Of a stretch of 64,000 nucleotides of DNA, positions 1 to 9,774 are shown piece by piece. The translations under genes and the position numbers were made by a program. The stretch covers positions 620,001 to 684,000 of the forward strand of contig CP155577.1 of NCBI GenBank assembly GCA_001306305.2. Direction: 5' to 3'. Origin of the DNA: Citromicrobium bathyomarinum. GTDB taxonomy: Bacteria; Pseudomonadota; Alphaproteobacteria; Sphingomonadales; Sphingomonadaceae. Position 1 is the first letter of the stretch. Each line of letters starts with the position of its first letter. The notes under the pieces are model-generated. The model had not been told where the DNA came from. It did no database searches and saw only the letters and a program-made list of their open reading frames with translations.

Positions 1-3000
1 TCAACGTCAATATCTCGCAGCCCGGCGCGGCGCCGACGGAGATCGAGAACCAGATAACCCAACTGGTCGAATCCGCGGTCCGCTCGATCAACGGCGTGAA
101 AAACATCAATTCGACCGCGTCGGAAGGCAATTCCAGCACCTTCATCGAATTCGAGATCGGCACCGATCCGAATGATGCGGTGTCCGAAGTGACCAACGCG
201 ATCAATACGGTTCGCGGCTCGCTGCCCGACGGAATCCTCGAACCACGCGTTTCGAAGGAAGAGATTTCCGGAGGTTTCCTGGGGATCTACGCGGTCGAAG
301 CCGACGACATGACGCTGGAGCAGCTCAGCTGGTTCATCGACGATGTGGTGGCCAAGCGCTTGCTCGGCGTGGAAGGCATGGCCGAGGTCAATCGCTTCGC
401 GGGGGTCGATCGCGAAATCGAGGTGATCCTCGATCCCCAAGCCATCCAGTCCTACGGAGTCACCGCCAGCCAGTTGAACGGTGTGCTGCGGCAGAACAAC
501 CTCAATGCCGCAGGCGGTGCAGCCGAGGTTGGTGGCACGCGCCAGTCTGTGCGCGTGCTGGGCAATAGTCAGGACGCCTATGCCCTTTCGCAGCAGCAGA
601 TCCAGCTGGGCGACGGGCGCACGATCAAGCTCGCCGATGTTGCGACCGTGCGCGACGGCTATTCCGAGCAGACCTCGATCAGCAAGGTCCGCGACAAGGA
701 AGTCGTCAACTTCGCCATGTCGCGTGCCAAGGGCGCGTCCGATGTTTCGACCTTCCATGACGCGCTTGAGGAAATCGAGAAGATCGAGGCGGAAAACCCG
801 GGCGTCCACTTCATCCAGCTGTTCAACACGGTGAAGTATACCGAGGAACAGTACGAGAGCTCGATGGCGATGATGATCGAGGGCGCTTTGCTCGCGGTCG
901 TGGTGGTGTTTTTCTTCCTGCGCGACTGGCGCGCGACGTTCATTTCCGCGGTTGCTATCCCGCTCTCGGCGATCCCGACCTTCTGGTTCATGGATCTGCT
1001 CGGGTTCAACCTGAACTCATTATCTTTGCTGGCGCTCGCGCTGGTGGCAGGCGTGCTGGTCGACGATGCGATCGTGGAGATCGAGAACATCGTCAGACAC
1101 ATGCGAATGGGCAAGGACGCCTACGAGGCGTCGATCGATGCGGCGGATGAGATCGGTCTGCCGGTGGTCGCGACCAGCTTCTGCATCGTCGCGGTCTTCC
1201 TGCCTGTCGGCCTGATGCCGGGCATTTCCGGACAGTTCTTCAAGAACTTCGGGATCACCGTGGTGGTTGCGGTGCTGATGTCGCTGGCGGTCGCCCGCAT
1301 GATCACGCCTATGCTCGCGGCCTACTTCCTCAAGTCCAAGGGCCATGCCAGCCATGGTGAGGGCCCGATGATGGACCGCTACATGGGCATCCTCCACTGG
1401 ACGCTCGAACGTGGCAAGATGCTCCGTCGTCGTGAAGGCATCGAACCCCCGAAAAAGCGGTTTGCCTACCTGCCGGCGCTGCTGGTGACGGCGCTGGTGC
1501 TGATTGCGGTGACCGCCGTGGCCTTCTTCGGCGTGAACGGCGCGCTGAGCGGGCTGGGTCTTGCCGAGAAGGTGGGTGGCGCGGTCGCCTCTTCACCCGA
1601 GTCCGTGGCGGGCACATTCTATAACCGGATCGTTGGGATCGTGCAGATGGCGCTGGCCGCCGCGATCGCCTTCGCCGCCGGCTGGATCGTGCTCAAGCTG
1701 CTCGGCTTGCTGAGCTCGGTGTTCGGCCCGCGCGCCCGCGAAGTGTGGCGCTATCTCGAGGCGCGCTTCTACGACCATCGCGTGTGGATGCTGATGATCG
1801 GCTATTTCGCGCTGCTGCTGACCGTGCAGCTGTTCATGAGTGTGCCTGGCCAGTTCCAGCCGAATGTCGACAGCGACAACAGCCAGGTCCAGATCGAAAT
1901 GGTCCCCGGTACGACGCTGGAAGATACCGAGGCAGTCGCAGACCGGGTCGCCACGCTACTGTACGAACAGCCCGAGGTGGAGCGTGCGCTGGAGCGGGTG
2001 CGGATGGGCAGTGCGACGATCTACATCACCTTGTCGCCCGATCGTGAACGGACCTCGATCCAGTTCGAGCGGCAGCTCGCGCCTCTGCTTGCCACCATTC
2101 CCGACGCCCGCGTGCGCTTCCAGTCGCAGCAGGGCGGCGGCGGCGGGAGCGGCCGTGACATCACCGTGATGCTCGCCGGATCGAATCCCGAAGTGTTGCA
2201 GGAAACGGCATCGCAGCTGGTCGAGCAGATGAAGGGGCTGAAAACCATTGTCGCCCCGCGCATCAACGCCGACCTTTCCCGGCCCGAGCTGATCATCGCG
2301 CCCCGGCCCGATCTGGCCGCCGATCTCGGCGTCTCGACGATCGCGCTGAGTCAGACCATCCGGATCGCAACGCTGGGCGAGATCGAGCAGAACGCGGCGA
2401 AGTTCTCGCTGTCGGATCGCCAGATTCCGATCCGCGTGAAACTGCCCGAAGCCTCGCGCGAGAGCCTGACCACGATCGAGAACCTGCCAGTGCCGACCCT
2501 TCGCGGGGGGACCGTTCCGCTGAGCCGGGTCGCAGATATCCGGTTCGGTTCGGGGCCGACCGCGATCCAGCGCTATAACCAGAGCCGCCGCATCCTGGTC
2601 GGTGCCGACCTCGCCGAGGGCGTCGTGACGGGCGAGGCGCGCGCGCAGATCGAGCAGTTGCCGGTGCTGCAGGATTTGCCTGCCGGCGTGACGCGTGACG
2701 CCGTGGGCGAGGAAGAAATCCAGAACGAGCTGATGACGAACTTTGCGATCGCGGTTCCGACCGGTGTGTTGCTGGTCTTCGCGGTGCTGGTGCTGCTCTA
2801 CAAGCGTCTGATGAGCCCGCTGGTCAACATGACCAGCCTTGCGCTCGCGCCGCTGGGCGGCATCTTTTTGGTCTGGCTGGTCGGACAGCCGCAGTCGATG
2901 CCCGTCTATATCGGCGTGCTGCTGTTGTTAGGGATCGTGTCAAAGAACTCGATCCTGCTGATCGACTTCGCGATCGAGGCGATGGCCCATGGTCAGGACA

Positions 3001-3332
3001 AGATGGATGCCATCATCGATGCGGGGCACAAGCGCGCCCAGCCGATCGTCATGACGACCTTTGCGATGACCGCCGGGATGATCCCCACTGCGCTTTCGGG
3101 CGTGCTCGGATCGGGCGATGGGGCATGGCGCGCGCCAATGGGCACCATGGTGATCGGCGGGCTGGTGGTTTCCACGCTGCTGACCCTGCTCATCGTGCCG
3201 GCTGGTTTCAGCCTTGCCGACGGGTTCGAAAAGCGGGTCGGCCCCGCCTTGCGCAAGATGCTCTCGATCAACGCCGCCTCGAAGGAAGGAGCCGCACTCA
3301 CCCCCGGTGTCGCGGCCCCATCCTCCGATTAA
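1..3332 (+). CDS. RND (HAE1/AcrB-type) efflux permease, 5' end outside window
   Basis: Inner-membrane proton/drug antiporter of a tripartite RND efflux pump, working with a periplasmic adaptor and an outer-membrane channel. The frame is open from base 3, so the true start lies left of the window; the GTG at base 96 is internal. Visible marks are the porter motif QPGAAPTEIE at the left edge, the TM4 proton-relay Asp pair (VDDAIVEIENI, bases 1062-1067), SKNSILLIDFA with the conserved Lys, and GSGDGAWRAPMG near the C terminus. About 1109 residues are visible, longer than the usual 1030-1050. The excess sits between TM6 and TM7 (about bases 1425-1740) and contains two additional hydrophobic stretches. 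No partner gene follows; the adaptor is presumably upstream. Substrate cannot be told from sequence. Confidence 0.93.
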   Translation, partial: NVNISQPGAAPTEIENQITQLVESAVRSINGVKNINSTASEGNSSTFIEFEIGTDPNDAVSEVTNAINTVRGSLPDGILEPRVSKEEISGGFLGIYAVEADDMTLEQLSWFIDDVVAKRLLGVEGMAEVNRFAGVDREIEVILDPQAIQSYGVTASQLNGVLRQNNLNAAGGAAEVGGTRQSVRVLGNSQDAYALSQQQIQLGDGRTIKLADVATVRDGYSEQTSISKVRDKEVVNFAMSRAKGASDVSTFHDALEEIEKIEAENPGVHFIQLFNTVKYTEEQYESSMAMMIEGALLAVVVVFFFLRDWRATFISAVAIPLSAIPTFWFMDLLGFNLNSLSLLALALVAGVLVDDAIVEIENIVRHMRMGKDAYEASIDAADEIGLPVVATSFCIVAVFLPVGLMPGISGQFFKNFGITVVVAVLMSLAVARMITPMLAAYFLKSKGHASHGEGPMMDRYMGILHWTLERGKMLRRREGIEPPKKRFAYLPALLVTALVLIAVTAVAFFGVNGALSGLGLAEKVGGAVASSPESVAGTFYNRIVGIVQMALAAAIAFAAGWIVLKLLGLLSSVFGPRAREVWRYLEARFYDHRVWMLMIGYFALLLTVQLFMSVPGQFQPNVDSDNSQVQIEMVPGTTLEDTEAVADRVATLLYEQPEVERALERVRMGSATIYITLSPDRERTSIQFERQLAPLLATIPDARVRFQSQQGGGGGSGRDITVMLAGSNPEVLQETASQLVEQMKGLKTIVAPRINADLSRPELIIAPRPDLAADLGVSTIALSQTIRIATLGEIEQNAAKFSLSDRQIPIRVKLPEASRESLTTIENLPVPTLRGGTVPLSRVADIRFGSGPTAIQRYNQSRRILVGADLAEGVVTGEARAQIEQLPVLQDLPAGVTRDAVGEEEIQNELMTNFAIAVPTGVLLVFAVLVLLYKRLMSPLVNMTSLALAPLGGIFLVWLVGQPQSMPVYIGVLLLLGIVSKNSILLIDFAIEAMAHGQDKMDAIIDAGHKRAQPIVMTTFAMTAGMIPTALSGVLGSGDGAWRAPMGTMVIGGLVVSTLLTLLIVPAGFSLADGFEKRVGPALRKMLSINAASKEGAALTPGVAAPSSD

Positions 3333-3354
3333 GCAAGCTGCTTGTATGGAGCGA

Positions 3355-3513
3355 TCAGTGGCACAAGAAGATCTGTGCGACCCATTCGCTGTAGGTCCGG
3401 GCTTCGCGGGTGCAGATATCCGGCACGTCCTGCTGCGCCATCGCAAGAGTCGGGGTCGTCACAGCGCCGAGTACGAGAGCGCAAGCCAGGCTTTTCTTGA
3501 TGATTTTCGACAT
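3355..3513 (-). CDS. small secreted peptide, 52 aa, unknown function
   Basis: A 52-codon frame lying opposite to both neighbours. It starts MSKIIKKSLA, has a textbook Sec signal peptide (Lys-rich N region, hydrophobic core, LAMAQQ cleavage region after about residue 26) and leaves a mature peptide of about 26 residues with two cysteines (DICTREA and the C-terminal FLCH) that could form a disulfide. The start is supported by an AAGGAAA Shine-Dalgarno sequence about 8 bases upstream. I do not recognise the mature part. It lies between the RND permease and the DUF445 gene and is transcribed convergently to the permease. The signal peptide with a well-placed ribosome site makes it more than a chance frame, but no homologue is known to me. 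Confidence 0.6.
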   Translation of the reverse strand: MSKIIKKSLACALVLGAVTTPTLAMAQQDVPDICTREARTYSEWVAQIFLCH

Positions 3514-3560
3514 CCGGTGTTTCCTTATACCAGCACGGAGATAGGTTCGTCTCCGCGTCG

Positions 3561-4832
3561 ATGTATAAGCGAATGAGAGACAACCGGCTGATTGTAGGAT
3601 CGTCTTTGGACCAAACCCGGCAGATCCGCCGCACCGCCACCGGCCTGCTTCTCGCCATGGCGGGCGTGTTCGTGGTGGCGGAGGTCAACCTCGATATACA
3701 TCCGTTCTGGGGCTACCTGCACGCCTTTGCCGAAGCGGCTATGGTTGGCGGGCTGGCCGACTGGTTCGCGGTGACCGCGCTGTTCCGCCATCCGCTGGGC
3801 GTACCGATCCCCCACACCGCGATCATTCCGCGCAAGAAAGACCGGATTGCAGACACCATGGCGCAGTTCCTTCGCGCCAACTTCCTCACCCCCTCGGTCG
3901 TCGCGCGGCGGATGCGGCGGACGAATGTAGCGGCGAACGCGGGCGAGTTCCTGGTCAACCGTGAAGGTGGAGAACGCTCGCGCTTCATGGGCGGCGGCGC
4001 GGAGCTGGCGGCAGAGGTGCTCGAATCGCTCGACCCCGAGCGGCTGGGCCTGCGGGTGCGCGCGGGGCTCGCCAGCCAGTTGTCCAGAATTGAGCTCGCT
4101 CCGCTGCTTGGCAACCTGCTCGAAAACCTGATCGCCGATGGCCGCCATCGTCCGCTGCTCGACGGGCTGATCCGCTGGGCCGGGCTGACGCTGGAGGACA
4201 ACGAGGAGGCGGTGCGTGAGATCATCCGCAGCCGCGCCAACTCGGTGCTGCGCTGGACCGGGCTCGACAGCCGTATCTCCAGCTCCGTCCTCGACGGAGT
4301 GTACCGCCTGCTGGCCGAAGTGCTGGTCGACCCAGAGCACCCGATGCGCGGCAAGATCGACGCGGCTCTGATCAAACTCGCGACACAGCTCAAGACCGAT
4401 CCGGAGATGCAGGCCAAGGTCGAGGCGGTGAAAATGGACCTGCTGGAAAACCCGGCGCTGGCGGACTGGTGGATGGGCGTGTGGGAACGGATGCGGCGTT
4501 CGCTGATTGCCCGCGCGCGCGACCCCAACAGCGGACTGGGCAACGACCTGCGCGAGGCTCTGCGCGAGCTGGGCAAGGCCCTGCAGGACGATCCGCGCCT
4601 CCAGCGGCAGATCAACCGCTTCGCGCGACGTACTGCGGTAGGGATGACGTCACGCTATGGCGCGCAGATCGTCGCGCTGGTGTCCGACACCGTGAAGCGG
4701 TGGGACGCCGGCACAGTGACCGACCGGATCGAGAGCGCGGTGGGCCGCGACCTGCAGTTCATCCGCATCAACGGCACGCTGGTGGGCGGGCTGGTCGGCG
4801 TGACGCTGCACGCGATCACGCAGGCGTTCTGA
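3561..4832 (+). CDS. DUF445 family membrane protein
   Basis: Member of the DUF445 (YjiN-like) family, inner-membrane proteins of unknown function. Recognised by the N-terminal hydrophobic segment and the family block GLADWFAVTALFRHP followed by PHTAIIPRKKDRIAD. The long middle is helical and charged, and a second hydrophobic stretch closes the C terminus (GTLVGGLVGVTLHAITQAF). At 423 residues it has the usual family length. ATG 3561 is taken as start; the ATG at 3573 would remove only four residues. It stands alone, convergent with etfBA, separated by the etfA terminator. Confidence 0.85.
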   Translation: MYKRMRDNRLIVGSSLDQTRQIRRTATGLLLAMAGVFVVAEVNLDIHPFWGYLHAFAEAAMVGGLADWFAVTALFRHPLGVPIPHTAIIPRKKDRIADTMAQFLRANFLTPSVVARRMRRTNVAANAGEFLVNREGGERSRFMGGGAELAAEVLESLDPERLGLRVRAGLASQLSRIELAPLLGNLLENLIADGRHRPLLDGLIRWAGLTLEDNEEAVREIIRSRANSVLRWTGLDSRISSSVLDGVYRLLAEVLVDPEHPMRGKIDAALIKLATQLKTDPEMQAKVEAVKMDLLENPALADWWMGVWERMRRSLIARARDPNSGLGNDLREALRELGKALQDDPRLQRQINRFARRTAVGMTSRYGAQIVALVSDTVKRWDAGTVTDRIESAVGRDLQFIRINGTLVGGLVGVTLHAITQAF

Positions 4833-4855
4833 ACCGCAGCATCGCCGGGGCGCGC

Positions 4856-4885
4856 AAAAAAAGCCCCGCCACGAGGGCGGGGCTC
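4856..4885 (-). terminator. rho-independent terminator of etfBA
   Basis: On the minus strand a 9-bp GC stem (AGCCCCGCC / GGCGGGGCT) with a short loop is followed by seven T residues, starting about 27 bases after the etfA stop codon. The T-run is on the etfA side only, so it serves etfBA rather than the DUF445 gene. Confidence 0.85.
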
Positions 4886-4912
4886 TCCTGTAACCTTAAA
4901 GGCGTTGAGCCC

Positions 4913-5842
4913 TCAGAGCTTTTCGGTCAGTTCCGGCACCGCTTTGAACAGGTCCGCGACCAGGCCGATGTCCGCGACCTGGAAGATCGGGGCGTCCTCG
5001 TCCTTGTTGATTGCGATGATGGTCTTGGAATCCTTCATCCCGGCAAGGTGCTGGATCGCGCCCGAGATGCCGATCGCGAAATAGGCTTCCGGCGCGACGA
5101 TCTTGCCGGTCTGGCCGACCTGGTAGTCGTTCGGGACATAACCCGCATCGACCGCCGCACGACTCGCGCCGATCGCGGCGCCCAGCTTGTCGGCCAGCGG
5201 CGTGATGTATTCCTCGAACGTCTCCGCGTCCTTCAGCGCGCGGCCGCCCGACACGACCACGCTTGCGCTGGTCAGTTCGGGGCGTTCGCTCTTGGCGAGT
5301 TCGCGGCTGACGAATTCGGAGGTGCCGGCATCGCCGGTGGTCTCGACCGTCTCGACAGTGCCGCTGCCGCCTTCGGCTTCGGCCTTGTCGAACGCAGTGC
5401 CACGCACGGTCAGGACCAGCTTGTCTTCGGTGCTTTCGACCGTGGCGATCGCGTTGCCCGCGTAGATCGGGCGGGTGAAGGTCTTGTCGCCTTCGACGCT
5501 CATCACTTCGGAAATCTGCATCACGTCGAGCAGCGCGGCGACGCGCGGGGCAATGTTCTTGCCGGTGGTGGTGGCAGGCGCGACGAAGGCGTCGTGATCG
5601 GCCATCAGCTTGGCGGCGAGCGGCGCGATATTCTCCGCCAGCATATCCTTGTAGGCGGCGTCGTCCGCAAGGTGGACCTTGCCCACGCCGGCGATCTTCG
5701 CGGCGGCATCGGCCACGCCCGCGCAGTCTGCGCCAGCGACCAGCAGGTGCACTTCGCCGAGCTTGGACGCGGCGGTGACGGAAGCCAGCGTCGCGTCCTT
5801 CACTTCTGTGTTGTCGTGTTCGACCAGAACCAGAGTTTTCAT
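4913..5842 (-). CDS. etfA: electron transfer flavoprotein alpha subunit
   Basis: FAD-binding subunit of the ETF heterodimer, which takes electrons from acyl-CoA and other dehydrogenases and passes them to ETF:ubiquinone oxidoreductase. The 309-residue length is typical. The C-terminal FAD domain is clear: [10 protein letters not shown], then [30 protein letters not shown] and [20 protein letters not shown], which bind the flavin. It starts [11 protein letters not shown] with GAGG a short distance upstream, and follows etfB after a 40-base gap in the same transcript; a strong terminator follows it. Confidence 0.97.
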   Translation of the reverse strand: MKTLVLVEHDNTEVKDATLASVTAASKLGEVHLLVAGADCAGVADAAAKIAGVGKVHLADDAAYKDMLAENIAPLAAKLMADHDAFVAPATTTGKNIAPRVAALLDVMQISEVMSVEGDKTFTRPIYAGNAIATVESTEDKLVLTVRGTAFDKAEAEGGSGTVETVETTGDAGTSEFVSRELAKSERPELTSASVVVSGGRALKDAETFEEYITPLADKLGAAIGASRAAVDAGYVPNDYQVGQTGKIVAPEAYFAIGISGAIQHLAGMKDSKTIIAINKDEDAPIFQVADIGLVADLFKAVPELTEKL

Positions 5843-5882
5843 GTTCTTACCTCAATATCTCTAAGCGGGCGCAGGCCCTCAA

Positions 5883-6629
5883 TCAGGCGATCCCGAGCGC
5901 CTTGACCTTGGCGACCAGCGCATCGACATCCTCGACCTTTTCGCCAGCCTGACGGACCGGCGGCTCGGAGACCTTGAGCGTCTTGAGGCGCGGCGCGGTG
6001 TCGACGCCGAAATCGGCCGGGCTCTTGGTGTCGAGCGGCTTCTTCTTGGCCTTCATGATGTTGGGCAGCGAGGCATAGCGCGGCTCGTTCAGGCGAAGGT
6101 CGGTGGTGACGATCGCGGGCAGGGTCAGCTTGACCGTTTCGAGGCCGCCATCGATCTCGCGCTTCACGGTGATCGAATCGCCTTCGAGCGTGATCGTGTT
6201 GGCGAAGGTGCCCTGCGGCCGGTCGAGCAGTGCGGCGAGCATCTGGCCCGTCTGGTTGCTGTCGTCCGAGATCGACTGCTTGCCCAGCAGTACGAGGCCG
6301 GGCTGTTCTTCCTCGACGATCGCCTTGAGGATCTTGGCGACGGCGAGCGGCTCCAGATCTTCATCGGATTCGACAAGGATTGCACGGTCCGCGCCCATGG
6401 CGAGCGCGGTACGCAGCGTTTCCTGCGCCTTTGCCGGGCCGACCGAGACCGCGACGATCTCTTCGGCATTGCCCGCTTCCTTGATCCGGATCGCTTCTTC
6501 GACCGCGATCTCGTCGAACGGGTTCATGCTCATCTTGACGTTGGCGAGGTCGACTCCGGAGCCGTCCGCCTTGACGCGGGGCTTCACGTTGTAATCGATC
6601 ACCCGCTTGACGGGCACGAGTATTTTCAT
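5883..6629 (-). CDS. etfB: electron transfer flavoprotein beta subunit
   Basis: AMP-binding partner of EtfA. The 248-residue protein starts [19 protein letters not shown], the standard N terminus of the family, and carries [26 protein letters not shown] and [20 protein letters not shown] (the AMP-site and dehydrogenase recognition loop region). First gene of the etfBA operon. The 240-base gap to the divergent ExoD-like gene must hold its promoter, but no clear -35/-10 pair was identified. Confidence 0.97.
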   Translation of the reverse strand: MKILVPVKRVIDYNVKPRVKADGSGVDLANVKMSMNPFDEIAVEEAIRIKEAGNAEEIVAVSVGPAKAQETLRTALAMGADRAILVESDEDLEPLAVAKILKAIVEEEQPGLVLLGKQSISDDSNQTGQMLAALLDRPQGTFANTITLEGDSITVKREIDGGLETVKLTLPAIVTTDLRLNEPRYASLPNIMKAKKKPLDTKSPADFGVDTAPRLKTLKVSEPPVRQAGEKVEDVDALVAKVKALGIA

Positions 6630-6870
6630 CGGTTGTCCTTTCGCGTGGATGGCACGGCGAGGGCTCGCCGGGCCGCGGAATGCTATATTTGTTCCAATGG
6701 CTGCGGGCGGTGTTGCGTTCCGGAAACAGCGCCGTCAAGGGCGCGTTCGGTGCGCCGCGAGAGCGTAGCGTCAGGTATGCCGCCCCCGCGCCTCCCCCGC
6801 CGAGGGCAGGCGGCCGCGAATCATCTGGCAGCAGGGCGGAACCGTCGCACTGCAGGGGGTTTGGACTATC

Positions 6871-7494
6871 ATGGCGGATACCCCGAAGAACGTGTGCGGC
6901 ATTCTCGATCGGCTGACCGATATCGGCGATCAGAATGACCGGGCGACCATTGGCGACATCGTCGAATCCTTCGGCAGCCGGTCCTACGGCCCGGTTCTGC
7001 TGGTGCCCGCGCTCATCGGCATATCGCCTATAGGCGGGATCCCCGGTGTGCCCACCTTTCTCGCCGTCACGCTTTTACTGATCGCGGTCCAGCTGGTGTT
7101 CGGCAAGCAGCACCTGTGGCTGCCCGGCTTCCTCAAGAACCGCTCGGTGGAGGGCGAGAAGCTCGCCAACGCGGCGGAGGATATGGAGAAGGTCGGCGCA
7201 TGGCTGGACAAGATCTTCCACGGACGGCTGGAGATCTTCACCGGGCCGACCGCGGCGCGCATCGCCGCAGCGGTGATCGCGCTGCTGTGCCTGGCCGTGC
7301 CCCCGCTCGAACTGCTGCCCTTCGCCGTCGTCCTGCCGATGGCGGTGATCGCGGCATTCGGCATCGCGCTGACCGTGCGTGACGGGCTGCTGATGCTGAT
7401 CGCCTTTCTGGGCAGCGGCGCGGCGTTCTACGTCGTCGTGAGTAAGGTGCTGCTCGGGGGAGGCGGCGGCGCGGCTAGCGGCGGGATGTTCTAG
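6871..7494 (+). CDS. ExoD family membrane protein
   Basis: Exopolysaccharide-synthesis ExoD family (207 residues). Family marks are the N-terminal DRATIGDIVESFGSRSYGP, the hydrophobic stretch PALIGISPIGGIPGVPT, and three further membrane segments in the C-terminal half (AARIAAAVIALLCLAVPPLE and beyond). ExoD of Sinorhizobium affects exopolysaccharide production and alkali tolerance, but the molecular activity is unknown, so only the family is claimed. ATG 6871 is the natural start. It stands alone, divergent from etfBA and convergent with sucC. Confidence 0.85.
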   Translation: MADTPKNVCGILDRLTDIGDQNDRATIGDIVESFGSRSYGPVLLVPALIGISPIGGIPGVPTFLAVTLLLIAVQLVFGKQHLWLPGFLKNRSVEGEKLANAAEDMEKVGAWLDKIFHGRLEIFTGPTAARIAAAVIALLCLAVPPLELLPFAVVLPMAVIAAFGIALTVRDGLLMLIAFLGSGAAFYVVVSKVLLGGGGGAASGGMF

Positions 7495-7526
7495 GCTCGC
7501 ACCCGGCCATGGACCGCAATGACAAA

Positions 7527-7556
7527 CGGGGCGCGAAAGTCTCCTCTCGCGCCCCG
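7527..7556. terminator. probable bidirectional terminator between exoD-like gene and sucC
   Basis: Perfect 10-bp inverted repeat CGGGGCGCGA / TCGCGCCCCG with a 10-base loop, placed between two convergent stop codons. The flanking T-runs are short (CTTTGCT on plus, TTTGTC on minus), so termination may be moderate in each direction. Confidence 0.65.
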
Positions 7557-7592
7557 CTTTGCTGATCGGCCCACCGAATGATGGGTCCGGGC

Positions 7593-8792
7593 TTACTTGG
7601 CCTTGTTGACCTCGGCCACGATCTTCTTGGCGGCATCGCCCAGATCGTCTGCGGGCACGATCGCGAGGCCGGAATTGGCGAGGATTTCCTTGCCCTTTTC
7701 GACGTTCGTGCCTTCGAGGCGAACCACCAGCGGAACCTGGATGTTCACTTCCTTGGCCGCCGCGACGATGCCGTCGGCGATCACGTCGCACTTCATGATC
7801 CCGCCGAAGATGTTGACCAGGATGCCTTCGACAGCCGGGTCCTTCAGGATCAGCTTGAACGCCGCGGTCACCTTCTCCTTGTTGGCACCGCCGCCAACGT
7901 CGAGGAAGTTGGCCGGGAACGCGCCGTTGAGCTTGATGATGTCCATCGTCGCCATGGCGAGGCCGGCGCCGTTGACCATGCAGCCGATATTGCCGTCGAG
8001 CTTGATGTAGGCGAGGTCGTATTCGCTCGCTTCCACCTCGGCTTCGTCTTCCTCGGTGACGTCGCGCAGCTTTTCGACTTCCTTCTGGCGATACATCGCG
8101 TTCGAATCGAAGCTCATCTTGGTGTCGAGCACCAGCAGGTTGCCGTCTTCAGTTTCGACCAGCGGATTGATCTCCAGCATCGCGCAGTCATAGGCGAGGA
8201 AGGCTTCGTAGAGCTGCTTGGAGAGCTTCTGCGCCTGCTTGTTGAGATCGCCTTCCAGCTTCAGCGCGAAGGCCACCGCGCGGCCGTGGTGCGGCATGAA
8301 GCCCTGCGCCGGGTCGATGGTGATGGTGGTGATCCGCTCGGGCGTTTCGTGCGCGACGGTTTCGATGTCCATCCCGCCTTCGGTCGAGGCAACGATGGCG
8401 ACTTCGCCGCTTGCCCGGTCGACCAGCAGCGCGAGGTAGTATTCCTTCGCGATGTCGACGCCATCGGTGACGTAGAGGCGGTTCACTTCCTTGCCCGCAT
8501 CGCCGGTCTGCACGGTGACCAGCGTGTTGCCGAGCATTTCGCGCGCGGCCTCTTCGACCTCTTCGATCGACTTGGCGAGGCGCACGCCGCCCTTCGCGTC
8601 AGGGCCCAGTTCCTTGAACTTGCCCTTGCCGCGACCACCGGCATGGATCTGCGCCTTCACGACATAAAGCGGGCCGGGCAGCTGCTTGGCGCCCGCGACG
8701 GCTTCTTCGACGTTCATCGCAGGGATGCCCTTGGGGATGGCGATTCCGTGCTCGGCAAGCAGTTCCTTGGCCTGATACTCGTGAATGTTCAT
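7593..8792 (-). CDS. sucC: succinyl-CoA ligase (ADP-forming) beta subunit
   Basis: TCA-cycle enzyme subunit that, with SucD, interconverts succinyl-CoA plus ADP and succinate plus ATP. From the start [16 protein letters not shown] it is 399 residues, the normal length. The ATP-grasp loop GGRGKGK is at about residues 52-58, followed by [41 protein letters not shown] and [15 protein letters not shown]. The frame stays open 33 codons upstream, but that part is not conserved and the MNIHEYQ start is diagnostic. No sucD lies beside it, so the alpha subunit is encoded elsewhere. Confidence 0.97.
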   Translation of the reverse strand: MNIHEYQAKELLAEHGIAIPKGIPAMNVEEAVAGAKQLPGPLYVVKAQIHAGGRGKGKFKELGPDAKGGVRLAKSIEEVEEAAREMLGNTLVTVQTGDAGKEVNRLYVTDGVDIAKEYYLALLVDRASGEVAIVASTEGGMDIETVAHETPERITTITIDPAQGFMPHHGRAVAFALKLEGDLNKQAQKLSKQLYEAFLAYDCAMLEINPLVETEDGNLLVLDTKMSFDSNAMYRQKEVEKLRDVTEEDEAEVEASEYDLAYIKLDGNIGCMVNGAGLAMATMDIIKLNGAFPANFLDVGGGANKEKVTAAFKLILKDPAVEGILVNIFGGIMKCDVIADGIVAAAKEVNIQVPLVVRLEGTNVEKGKEILANSGLAIVPADDLGDAAKKIVAEVNKAK

Positions 8793-8907
8793 GGGGCGGT
8801 GCGTCCTTCGTGGCTGACAGCGTGATATAGGTATTCGTGGGGCGCCTAAGCATGGATGCGCCCGCTTGAAAAGGGCGAGAACCGGACGCACATGCCAAGT
8901 GCCAGTT

Positions 8908-9702
8908 ATGATCGACTATCCCCGCCTTGAAGCCATCCTGCGCGAAGCGGGACGAATCGCCATGAATCGCTGGCCCGGAGCCGGAAACAGCGTGGAGGTG
9001 TGGGACAAGGGCACCAATGATCCGGTGTGCGAAGCCGATCTGGAGGTCGACACCTTCCTGAAGCGAGAACTGGGGGCCCTGCTGCCCAGCGCGGGCTGGC
9101 TATCCGAAGAGAGCGCCGAGAATGCCGAGCGGCTGGACGACCGGCTGGTGTGGGTGGTCGACCCGATCGATGGCACCCGCGACTTCATCCGCGGGCGCAG
9201 CGGCTGGGCGGTATCGGTCGCGCTGGTATCCTCGGGCAGATCGCTGATCGCGGCGCTCGAAGCGCCCGCGCGCGAGGAAAGCTGGCGGGCCACGGCAGGA
9301 CGCGGCGCGACCCTCAACGGAGAGGCGCTCGCCACGTCGCGGCGCGAACAGCTGGATGGTGCGCGCATTCCCGCCAATGATCTGGCCAAAGACGATCGTG
9401 GCTTCACGAAGGTCGAGCAGCCCAACGGCATCGCCCTGCGCGCCGCGATGGTCGCCGCGGGCCAGGCGGACCTGCTGGCCACCATGCGCTGGGGCTACGA
9501 GTGGGATATTGCCGCCGCGACCCTGATCGCGCGCGAGGCAGGCGCTTCGGTGAGCGATATTTTCGGCCAGCCACTCGGCTACAACAAGCGCGATCCGCGC
9601 AGTTTCGGGCTGCTGGTATGCGCGCCCACGCTGCGCGAGCCGGCGATCGAGCATTTCGGCCAGCGGGCGCGCGAACTGCTCGCCCAGAGCAAGGCCCGAT
9701 AG
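8908..9702 (+). CDS. inositol monophosphatase / CysQ-type phosphatase
   Basis: Metal-dependent phosphatase of the inositol monophosphatase superfamily, 264 residues. The metal-binding motifs are present in order: [15 protein letters not shown] and [17 protein letters not shown]. The family includes inositol-1-phosphatase, histidinol phosphatase and 3'(2'),5'-bisphosphate nucleotidase; sequence alone does not choose between them. The frame runs 14 codons further upstream, but [11 protein letters not shown] is the usual family N terminus. Divergent from sucC and convergent with the OmpA-like gene. Confidence 0.88.
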   Translation: MIDYPRLEAILREAGRIAMNRWPGAGNSVEVWDKGTNDPVCEADLEVDTFLKRELGALLPSAGWLSEESAENAERLDDRLVWVVDPIDGTRDFIRGRSGWAVSVALVSSGRSLIAALEAPAREESWRATAGRGATLNGEALATSRREQLDGARIPANDLAKDDRGFTKVEQPNGIALRAAMVAAGQADLLATMRWGYEWDIAAATLIAREAGASVSDIFGQPLGYNKRDPRSFGLLVCAPTLREPAIEHFGQRARELLAQSKAR

Positions 9703-9713
9703 CGCGAGCGACA

Positions 9714-9745
9714 GAAAAGGGCCGACGCATCGCTGCGCCGGCCCT
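9714..9745 (-). terminator. rho-independent terminator of the OmpA-like gene
   Basis: A 12-bp stem (AGGGCCGACGCA against TGCGCCGGCCCT, one G-T pair) with a TCGC loop, followed on the minus strand by TTTTCTGTCG. It lies just after the stop codon at 9775 and does not serve the plus-strand phosphatase, whose side lacks a T-run. Confidence 0.75.
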
Positions 9746-9774
9746 CCTGATATTCGATGCCGTAGCGGCGGAAG

